Assembly: GCF_963855985.1 (NCBI RefSeq) | Contig: NC_087095.1 | Location: forward strand, 258,001 to 322,000 | Direction: 5' to 3' | Source: Ostrinia nubilalis | Lineage: Eukaryota > Arthropoda > Insecta > Lepidoptera > Crambidae | Length of the DNA stretch: 64,000 nt | Shown here: piece by piece, positions 24,601 to 36,600 of the stretch | Position numbering within the stretch: the first letter of the stretch is position 1 | How the letters are laid out: each line of letters begins with the position of its first letter | The notes under the pieces: model-generated | Told to the model about the DNA's origin: nothing | The model's input: only the letters and a program-made list of their open reading frames with translations | The model's database searches: none | Program-made: the position numbers and the translations under genes

Positions 24601-27600
24601 TCGTATTTTATAAAATTTATTTTGTATGAAAATAAAAAAATAAAAAATGATGATATCAAATTTCTGACTTCACCATACCATTTATATGCCCATGTTAACA
24701 TGAGCTAGTGTCGGCTCATATACCCATTTACCTAACACCCTGTATACTTTTTTTTTTTAAATACAACCCGTCACAGAAATTAAAATTCATCATTTCAATT
24801 TCTGCCCGGCTGGGAATCGAACCCGGGACCTCTCGGCATAGTAGTCCGCTCTGAACCACTACACCAAACGGCCGACAAAGTGAATTACGAGTACAGACGG
24901 CACGTCGCTAGCGACAGCATCGCCACCTGGAAACGACGCGTGTTCTGAATCACTTTTGATGACATTATGATAGAAGGTGAAATACGCAGCACGAGAGCGA
25001 GACACCAAGGTTAACCCAAAGTGAAGACAGTACAGGGCGATTGCTCAAGAGCGAGCCTTATACCCATTTTCACCCTAATCCCTAAATTTTAAGTGACCCG
25101 TATGAAAAACAAAATTCGTTATTTGTTATAGGGGTGTCTTGAAAGTTAGGGATTGATGGTGAAAACGGGCATTAGCCTGAGACTCATTAAAAAAAACTAA
25201 TTAAAAGTCATTTATTTCTGTAAATAGGCTTAAAAAAAGCACTTTTACACGTCCCAGTACTAACCCTACTGGGACGTGTAAAAGTGCTTTTTTTAAAGAC
25301 ACGACGAAGCCGAATGCCCAATATACGCAAGCCAAGCATTGTCCGACGAAAAAAAAGAGTGGAAAGACACGTTCAAAACAGTTAACTGAATAGCAAATTG
25401 ATTCGCACTATGGGCCACACTTCCATCTATTTCCGGTCATATCGTCTCGTTCCATCGCAAAGATCGCCATTTGATGAGAGCGAGAGAAAAAACGGAAATG
25501 GGTAGCTGGAACTGTGACCGACAGTACATTATCAGCATGATGTCAATCATACAGTCCATGTTGTTATCTGGAGTAGGGGGACACTTTTCTCGTACCTTGG
25601 TGCAGCCATAATGTTTCTGCGCCATGTGCACGCACTCGACGAGCGTGCAAAGCGTGACGGTGGCAAAGTCCCAGTGGTGCGGCGGCGCGGTCCAGCCGTC
25701 CCGGCTCAAGGCTGCGATCACGCATTCTACAATGCTAGACTCGCATACCACCTCGCCCCAGGACATAGTTGATATGTCTCTGGAACGATACATTGTAAAA
25801 TTACTATAACATTAAAATTAACTAATTTTAATGTTCACATCCTAATATGCATCCTATTAGGATGTGGTCTCTGATGCCAGTTCATCAACGGTCACGACAT
25901 CTCATATCTATCACACATTTCTTTGAAGTGTTCTAATGAGGGCTATCGTTTTTATACTTAACAGTTGGCACCCCTGGCGATTGACAGGACCTTACTCTAC
26001 AGTGGCGCCATCTTGATGAGAGCAAATGCGATAGTTCTCCTACCACTTTAGCGCTCACAAGTTGGTGCCACTGTCTTCGCTACTAGCAAGTGACAGGACC
26101 TTACTCTACAGTGGCGCTAACTGGTGAGCGCTAAAACGATAGCCCTCATTCTAACAAGTTAAAAATGTAACGTGAATATCTTTAGCTGGTAACTTCAAAG
26201 ACGATATCTGCTGCTATGGTCATCATAACTAAGCTAGATGAGCTTAGTACGCAAAGAGATTGATGTGTGAGGAATATAAATAAAGAAAATGATGACGTCA
26301 CGCGACAGGCCAGACGTCCCATCAGATATCCCAATAAACGATTTATCTGTGGAGCGTGTATTGCCTACATATCCCAGTGAAATAGCATTACATAAAGTGT
26401 AAGTGCCCTCACCTCTCAATGAGCATGGTCTCCGAGTTTCTATGATAGAAGTCGATGACGGCATCCAGATTGCAATCAGTGCACGCAGACAGTGCGGCGC
26501 GCGCAAACTCGTCGGCACCCGCGCGCGAGCCGTGCGCCGCCATCGTCGCTCGCAGCATCACCGCGAACGCACACTGCGCGCGAGCTAACGAATCTGAACT
26601 CCATTTCGTGTTCGCCTGAGGGTATGAACAATTGTAAAGTCTAATAAAACCACGTTAATATACGTCAGGAGAACCAAAGTAACCGACATAGCTCGCAGAA
26701 TTGCTAAAATCAAGTGGCAGTGGGCGGGGCACATAGCTCGTAGAGACGATGGCCGTTGGGGCAGGAAAGCTCTCGAGTGGCGACCACGGGCTGGAAGACG
26801 TAGCGTGGGCAGGCCTCCTACTAGGTGGACCGACGATCTGGTAAAGGTCGCGGGAAGAGCCTGGATGCGGGCAGCGCAGGACCGATCATTGTGGAAAACC
26901 TTGGGGGAGGCCTTTGTCCAGCAGTGGACGTCATTTGGCTGAAAAGAAGAAGAAGAAGATACGTCAGGGGAGGCCAACCGGTCGATCGCGAATATTAGTC
27001 CAGTCGATCGTGGCAAGGCAAAAAATACTACATGATTGTGTACTAAATTATGCTGTTCCATTTAAGATTTCAAGAAGTATGTAAATGTTAGATCGCCCAG
27101 GGTTTCGTTAGTAAACAGTAGATCTTATGTCTAATCAAGTTGGCCACCCCTGATATACGTATTACAAAAAATACAATGTCACTATGCTGAAAAAAAAAAC
27201 AAGAGACATATCAAGGCCGCTGGTATTCCTCGGCCATTTCACGTGGTATGTGAATCTAGTGTAACACGGGATTTGACCAGTCTATGGAAAAATGAAGCAA
27301 ATGTAAGAAGTACCTGTAAACTATGGAAAAATCCATTCCCCGTCAGCATAGTCTCGATCTTTGTCACGTCCAAATCCTCAGCCAGCTTGGTGACGCCGGC
27401 GGGGTCTCCCTTTTCGTCGCCTTCCCCGTCCTTCGCCACCTTGGTCTCGTAGAAGCGCCGCGCGTACGACCAGTAGTATCCTTCAGCGGCCGCGCGCTCC
27501 GACAGCCGGGTTAGAATACTAGCCCTGAGGTCTTCGGACGTCTCGGGTATTATGGCATCGAATATTGCGTCCATTTTGGATTTCGTTTCTTGGATTAGCG

Positions 27601-30600
27601 TGTGGTGGACCCACTGGAATAAAATAAATGAAAATCAGTACACGTCTACGAAAACAATGTGAATACACATAATGCACAAGACGAAATCATAATGACTGTT
27701 TACTTACATAACCATATCCTTCATGTAGGGAGGTGACAACCATAAAATCGCGAAGCAAATTACAAAACTCCTCCTGTATGTACTCGTCGCTCATTAAGTT
27801 ATTGCACCACGCCTCGTTCTGCTTCGGCTCCTCGTCCTCATCCTCTTCTTCCTCGTGTGAGCCTCTATGCAGGAGCATGGTCCGGAGGAATATCGCGCGA
27901 AATAGGAACTTATTCAAATACGGCACAAGGTCGGTTATAGTTAGTTCGGTCGGATTGCTGTCGGACGCTTCCTTCACTATGGCTTTGATGAGGTCGTTGT
28001 CGTCTTCGAAAGGGCAGTTGAGTCTGTTAGCGATGCAGTCGTATCGTAAGGCAAAGGTTTCGGTCGGGACAGCTGACATCGTTTGTGGGAGAGCGAGCAC
28101 CTGCTTCGTGAATTCGACTATTTCACTGACATCGGTCGGGGGCTCGCTGTCGTCGCATTCGCTCAATAAGAATGGGCAGAGTGACGTCATGTGCTCGATT
28201 TGGGTTATGCTGACTGTATCCTTACTGAAATTAGAAAAGATAAACATATCGGTACTAGAGCTAGAGATCTGCGAGTCGAGGAGAATTGCAGCATACAGGA
28301 CTACAGGGTGCTTATTATGAGATTATAATATTAGGTGTGCTCGCTAGCGACTGCGTAAAAAATGTATGGCAGATTGCAAAGCTCCCCTAGCGCCTACTTT
28401 CAAGAACTAAAATCTTGATAGATTTTTTGACGCATTCGCTAGCGAGAACACCTAACCAAAGAACACGATCAAATCATATGCTTTCTTATCAAGCTATTTC
28501 TTTATGGTCGTCGTAAAATAGTTCAATGGGGCACGATTATTTTCAGTGACTAAGTAACAGTCATGCATGAGTAGCTGGGGTTATAGCAGAGTAAATACAA
28601 ATGAGTAGGTCATCTTCATAGAAACGCATCGAGCGCGGTTTGTATGTGAGCGCGCCAATATACGTATCATGCAGCGCGCACGCACACACTGACAAAATTC
28701 GGCGCAACCACGACTGGCTCCCCGCTAATCTCCGCTAAATTTTGTCAGTGTGTGCGTGCGCGCCACATACGTGTTGGCGCGCTCACATACAAACCGCGCC
28801 CGTGCGTTTCTATGAACATGACCTACTCATTTGTATTTACTCTGGTGCCAACGTCAGGAGAAATTATCTTAGACTTCACGTTGATGCATGTACCACTAAT
28901 AATTATGGACGCAATTCCTTCTTTAACAGAGTTTTCAAAACTTTTAACAGCAATTATTCTGAAAATTTTGACCTTTTTCATATTGTGAGACCAAACTACT
29001 TCAAAAATCAAAGTAATAAAGAATTCTTTGGCGACACTACTTAGCACTCTCCCGGTAAAAAGTTGAAGTATCTGTTTACTGCTTAATATTCTGCTATTTT
29101 GGTATGGCTTTAGTAGGTATTTTTTGTATTGTTTTAACTTTTTTCATATATTGTAGTTATACTGCATGCTAAATAATTTGTTTTGGATTGTATCTTGATA
29201 TGCTATTTGAGAAAACTATGTAAGGCATTTTTGATCTTAACCGCCTCATCTATTAATAACACATGCTGTTTGTTTTCCATAAAATAAATAAATACAGTGA
29301 TACGTGTAAATACTATATATAAATACAGTGATACAGTACGTTTCTCTAGAAACTTCCTGCCCCGTACAACCAAACTGTGGAATGGACTGTCGTCTGCGGT
29401 GTTTCCGGACGGATACGACCTGCAAGCTTTCAAGAGGAGAGCGTATCTTTACCTTAAAGGCCGGCAACGCACCTGTAACGCCCCTGGGTCTGCGGGTGTC
29501 TATGGGCGACGGTAATCACTTACCATCAGGTGATCCGTCTGCTCGTTTGCCTCCTATCACATAAAAAAAAAAAAAAATACGTCACTCACAGCGCCAACAG
29601 GGCTGTATGCAGCTCGTTGGCGGCGCGGGCGCGGGCGGCCACGCGCGCTTCCCGCGGCAGCGCGGCCAGCCCGTCGTGCGCCGCGCCACGCACTTCCAGC
29701 CACGACTCCACGCTCAGCCGGGGCGAGCCGCGCTGTATACACAAAAACACCATCTAAATATACAGTTGATTGACTGACATATCTATCAACGCACAGCCCA
29801 AACAACTGGACGGATCTGGCTGAAATTTGGCATGCAGGTAGATGTTATGATGAAGGTATCAGCTAAATAAAAAAGGATTTTGGGGGATTCTACCGTCACG
29901 GGTGGGACACTTGTACCTTCATTTTCAGTATGTGTAAGTAATTTAGGGTAATCATATCAATGATCTCAAATTGGATTATATACAAAATAACAAACTAACC
30001 TATGTACTTTTATAGTAACAGTAGAGACGGGGATAACACCATATAATATTAAATAAAAAAGACAGTAAATGTTTACCACGGGTGGGACAGAAATGTGACA
30101 TTCTTGTTAGACATTAATCATCTATCTATATCTATATATATATATATATAAAAGAAAGTCGTGTTAGTTACTCCACTTATATCTCAAGAACGGCTGAACC
30201 GATTTAGCTGAAAATTCTCAGGGAGGTAGTTTAGAGCCAGGAGAAGGACATAGGATACTTTTTATCCCGTTCGAAATTAAAAAAAAAGTCTGCTTATTTA
30301 TTGCCATTAAGGCGGAACAAAGTTCGCCGGGTCAGCTAGTAATAAATAATAATAATAAATATCCTTGAACATTTTACACTGCGCTTCTAGTCCCAAACTA
30401 AGCAAAGCTTGTACTATGGGTACTAGACAACGGATATAAACATACTTAAATACTTTTTTTTTGTAAATACATACATATTATACATGGAAAACACCCAGTC
30501 CAATACAAACAAATATGTTCATGCACACAAATGTTTATACTGTGCGGGAATCGAACCCGCAACCTACGGAATAGTAGCTCGTTTCGAACCACTACACCAA

Positions 30601-33600
30601 ACGGCCGACCAAAATACCATGTATAATAATTATCGCGGAATAGGGAACCAAGTTTTTTATTTCTTACATTTCAGTAGTCCTCGCATTTTATTTATTTATT
30701 TAGGAAAACCAGTGTATAATAATGACAAGTTAGGCAACAAGTAAATCACTTATAGATACCCACTGGTAAAAACAATTTAAACAATTAGTGAGTCTTTGCA
30801 GCAGGATGACTACTACAGACTACGTACAATACCAATACGTAGAGTACAGTTCAAATCATTCAGTGCTTTTCTATAACAAGTCGCAAAAATACAAGATATA
30901 AACATCAAAATTTTTATGACGTCACTCGACACGTTAGAATAATACGCGCTCTCATATGAGTTACCATGGCCGCATGTTGTGACGTTACGTTCAGCCATTT
31001 CAAAAAAAAATTTAAACGCTTGTATTTTTTTTTTCAACATTTATTTTACAGAAATTCTAGAATTTTACTAAGAATTTCATTTACTTTTAAAATCGATGCA
31101 TATTCCTTATTACCCACTCATTTAGAAACTTTATGACTTAGATCTATTTGTCTGCTCAACCATAGTACTCGTACGAGTAAATAATACACCTAGCACTTAC
31201 CGGCACAGCCACATTCAGCGTGAAGAGGTTGAGCGTCAGCTGCAGGTAGTTCTCATCAGACGCCTTCGAAGCTACAGTCGTGGCCAGGTGCGCTGCGATG
31301 GACGCCGCATGCTCGAGGTCGATGCCGTCTTCTTGGTCAGCATTAGACGGATCCAGGGCTTCTCTGAGCGCGCCGCTGACCACCTCTGCGATTTTGGACG
31401 CTGTCTCGTCGCCGATTAACATCTCTGAAGACATAAATGACATAGGGTTATAATATGAATAGAGTAGTGGACACTCTAGAGCAATTCAAATGTTTTAAGA
31501 GTTGTCAAGACGCAACTCTTTTCAAGATTTTGTATGGCAAATGGGACTATGATGACATTATCAAGTTGCGAATTTAATGTACTGATATTAATCAATGTTA
31601 AAGCTACTAAAAGATGAACTTTAGTGCAGTTGACAAACTTGGTTTTCTTCAGGGAAATGATTCTAAAATAACTTTAAAAAATCGAATTGCCTAAAGTGGG
31701 CATCAAATCCACGACCTTTCGCTTGCCGGGCGACTGCTCACTATGCGACTCTTATCGTTAGATTTTTTTTAAAACTATTGATTAATAATGTCCGCCCGCG
31801 CAGCCAGCAGCGAGCCAGCGCCGCGCGCCCGCCGCCCGCCACTGCCGCACGCTACTCACCGCCAGCGGGCGCGGCGTCGCGCGACAGGCACACCAGCAGC
31901 AGGCTCCTGGCCGCGGCGCAGCGCCGGCGCAGCAGGCGGCGCGTGAGGGCCAGCAGCGAGCCAGCGCCGCGCGCCCGCCGCCCGCCACTGCCGCACGCTA
32001 CTCACCGCCAGCGGGCGCGGCGTCGCGCGACAGGCACACCAGCAGCAGGCTCCTGGCCGCGGCGCAGCGCCGGCGCAGCAGGCGGCGCGTGAGGGCCAGC
32101 AGCGCCGCGCGCACGGTGCGCCCGCGCAGCCAACGCCGCGTGCCCGCGCACGTCCATTGCAGGTGGCACGCCGCCGCCGATACGCACCACTCTAGTGCGC
32201 CGCACGGGAACTACGGACAACGTTACAATATTTATTTATTTATTTATTTATTAGGTACACCAACAAAGTCACATACATAATACAGTTCATAAATTTTAAC
32301 ATGGTTTAACACATGATACGTATATGACCTCAATTACAGGTATACACAGCATTTCTTTTTGCAATGTTAGGGTAATTATACACTAGTAAAAACAAAAATC
32401 AATTGAATAGAGTCTAGAGTTTAAGCACCGAACAATATAAAGGATTTAGTAATTGTTCATTTTGTTCGGTGCCTAAGTCGTTCCGAATACAGGCTTGAGT
32501 TTTGACTTAAATTTAGGGAGGCTGTCACCGAAAACGTCAAGACCGGTGTCTGTGTCTGGGTTGCCAGCCACCGCTTTATTATACGTTGCACACAACCGGT
32601 TAAGTGGCGAGTTTTGGCCTAACTTAGTTTTGCACAAAGGGATGTGAAAGAGGTCTCTACAGATATAGCGAGAACTTTGCCTTGGAACACGAAAACGAAT
32701 TTTTTCAAGTGAGTCTTGGGAAACTACCATGCCGTTGAGAAGTTTGTATAAGAAAAATAAGTCTAGTGTCTTGCGACGGTCGCATAGTTTCTGCATTTTG
32801 AAGAAATCAAGACGTTCTTCATAGCTGTTGCGCACGGTAATCTGACCGCGACTGACAAAAGCTAGATGTCGCGTGAAAGAGCGGTTTATTCTTTCTATTC
32901 TGTTGATGTGTGTGTTGAAAAAAGGATTCCATACTATGCTGCTGAATTCGAGAATAGACCTAACAAGGGAATTATAGAGAGCTATTTTGGCGTCAATTCG
33001 ACGAAAATCTTTTGTGGCACGTTTGAGGAAGCCAAGCATACGGGAAGCCCGGTTGACGATGTTATTATAGTGCGATATGAATGATAACTTTTTATCCAGG
33101 ATGACACCCAAATCTCTTATCTCATCAACCCTGCCAACCTGAGAACCATTTATTGAGTAAGAGGTCTGAAGAGGGATTCTTTTTTTAGTGAAAGTTATAT
33201 GGTGACATTTTGCCACGTTTAAGATCATTTTATTGTCCTGGCACCACTGATAAACGGACTCTATATCTTCCTGCAAAAATGCGGAGTCCTCCCAGGATTT
33301 AATTTCGCGGTATATTTTCATGTCGTCAGCAAACAGTGAACAATAACTGTGTTTTACGCGCCGTACAACGTCATTCACAAAAATTACGAACAGTACAGGA
33401 CCCAGGTGGGAACCCTGGGGAACTCCAGAAGTTGCCTTATAGCTATACGACTCATGCCCGCTCACGACTACAGACTGGGTACGGCCAGCAAGGTATGATT
33501 CAAACCATGACAAGAAAGGATCCGCTATACCATACGACTTTTCCAACTTACTCAATAATGTCAAGTGGTCTACTTTATCAAACGCACTGCTAAAATCCGT

Positions 33601-36600
33601 ATATATTGAGTCCACCTGTCCACCCGAATCAATTTCCCCAATCAGTGAGTTGGTGTAGGAGAAAAGATTGCTAGTAACAGATTTTTTTTCCCGGAAGCCG
33701 TGCTGTTGATCGCTTATCATGTTTTTTGTATAGTTAGTAAGAATTGGGCATATTAGGGATTCGAAGAGTTTAGACATAGCGGACAAGATGGAAATAGGCC
33801 TATAGTTTTTAACATTTTCACGCTCGCCACTCTTGAAGATAGGGACAATGCGTGCCTTTTTCCATTCCTCGGGAAATATGCCAGTAGATAAGGATTTATT
33901 GAAGATTTCAGTCAGCGGATAGGCCATTACTGATGCGCACCTTTTTAGGAATAACGGTGGTATTTTATCGGGTCCTGCACTCTTGTGTACATCAACGCGT
34001 TTCAATCTATGTAAAACCTGTCTCTCATGTATGGTGACTTTGTGTAGTGGAAGGTTTTCAAAAATGTCAACTGTGTGCTTACTCTCCAGCTTGGAAGGTT
34101 CTGAGTAGACAGAACTGAATTGAGCTGCGAAAAGATTTACTACCTCACTGGCAGAGCATGCTTTGACGTCTTCTCTGTACATGTTGGATGGAATGGTCCC
34201 TGAGCCGGCCCTTTTGTCCTTAATGTATTTCCAAAAGTATTTAGGATTTTTGTGAACATTGTCTTCAACTCTTGCTATATAAGCCTTGTAGAGAGATTTA
34301 GTTAGTTGCCTACAACGATCTCGTAAAATTTCAAATTCAATTTTATCACGTGGATTACCAAATCTTTTAAATCTATACCTAAGTTTTTCCTTTTCTGCAA
34401 TGAGATTAATTAGTTTATTATTAAACCATGGGGGATGATACTTTTTACTAGTAGATTTGTATTTGGGAACGTTTTCGATGACCGCCTCGTTAATTCTATC
34501 ATACAACACTGCAACCATATCATTAACACTTAGGTCTCTAAAAGCATCACACCAGTCCACACTCTCTAAGCATTTGTTGATGCAATCAAAATTTGCCTTA
34601 TAAAAGTTAAAATCTGAACGAGGTTTGACAGCTATATAGGAGCCTATGAGGTTACCAAAACTTATTTCTAATTGTGGATGATAAGAGTCTAACCTACTGA
34701 AAACATTAAGGGGCTTGGTGACTGTTACATCTGACATGTTTGTTAGGACTAGATCAAGTATTCTACGGTCACAATTAACGATTCCATTACACTGATTCAA
34801 ACAAGACAGAGACATAAAATCAACTAAGCTATATCCAAGATTACTATTGTAGTTGTGAGGTAATAATTTATTATTGTCGTCATCCAAGGTCCAGGTTATA
34901 AAACCCATATTAAAGTCCCCAATCAACAAAACGTTGTCTACCTTAGTTAATACTTCACTGGACTTTGTGAAAAAATTGTTCACGTTATCAAACCTCAGTG
35001 GCGGAGGCAAGTAAATGGCACATATCGCTATCTTTTTCATATTTTTCTCTAATGGAAGCTCGATGACAGTCCACAGATCCTCGCCATCAGTTTCCCATTG
35101 CCGAACTCTATACGAGATGATATCTTTTTTAACTATTATCATCACTCCTCCACCTCTGGATTTTACAGGTCCCGAACACGATGAGCGATCCTTTCTGTAG
35201 ACCGTATATTTGGGATCGATGAACTCATTGTCGTAGATATCGGGCGTTAACCACGTCTACACAATATAACGTAAGACGGGACCATTACACAGCCACGAAA
35301 TTCCGATCGACCAGCAGATCAAGCGCCGCAAGTGGAACTGGATTGGCCACGCTCTCCGAAGGGACCCCGATCACATCCCTAAGCAGGCTCTGGATTGGAA
35401 TCCCCAAGGAAAACGCAAACGTGGTCGACCCAGGCAAACTTGGCGGCGCACTGTAGCGGACGAGGCGAAGAAGATCGGCAAGACCTGGAGCGAGATCAAG
35501 CGAGAAGCTCAAGACCGAACGAGATGGAGGACTGTTGTGGACGCCCTCTGCCCCATCTAGGGGACATAGGACCATAAGTCAAGTAAGTCAGGGACCATTA
35601 CACACTTATAATTAATCAGCGTGGCAATGGCACATCGCGCACTTGCGATGAATACTGTCGCCGTGAAATATTGTGACGTAAACTCGATCGACGTGAGAAT
35701 GAAATAAGTTTTCAGTTCAGCGCTGACAATAAGCGTGGCTTTGAAACCAGCTAAAGATAACATTACACATTGAATCAAAATCAAAATTTCTTTATTTGTA
35801 TAGATATACTATTAAATAATACTTAAAAATCGTCAATTATTTTGCTCTTAAGAAGCTCTACAAATCTTTTTACCCTACCAGCGCTTCGAGACCAACATTT
35901 AGCAAGTGCTGAGAAGAAGACGTCCATCCATCAATTAAAAATTAAATATTACCCTACTAAATTAGTACCTATTTTACTAACCTGATCAAATGACGCAAGG
36001 ACCGCGTCCTGTTCTTCATCAGTCAAGTGTTTCATCAAGATGAAAATGACGTCCACTATCGCCTTACACCGCATCGTGTCGGTCACCATCCAAGTCCTCA
36101 ACAGTTTGTCGTACAGCTCATACACTCCGTTCGCGTTGAAATGTTTACCCACTGCTATGTACAGGTTTTTACTGTCGAACTCATTCAGAATGGTGATCAG
36201 AGGCGTGAGGATAGGTTCACAAATATCTATTTTGTTTGCGAATTCGAAATGCCCACACACAATTTTCTCTACGACTTCGTTTAAGTTATGTTTGTATCTT
36301 TCTATAGACGCCGCATCAAGCTCCTGGACCGGAGTAACTTTAGTCTCCGCCTCCTCGTTAGGAACGTCACCGTGGAATTTTATGCTAAGAGGTTTTTTGT
36401 TTTCACTAAGGAAAGCCGTTTTCAAAGTTTGCAACAGCAAAATGTGTCCTTCAATAATGTGCACGATTTTTTCAGCATCCACTGTCGTTTCGTCCAGTTG
36501 CAGTAAAACCGTCGACGCAACGTTTTGCCAGAAGTTTCTGATGAGCTGGTCATATTTTTCGCCGTTCGGTTCTTTGGACTGCTTGAGCCAGTACTTGATG

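Noticed and set aside
32866..33593. Plus-strand ORFs inside the 3-kb LINE
   Set aside because: Antisense shadows of the reverse transcriptase frame.
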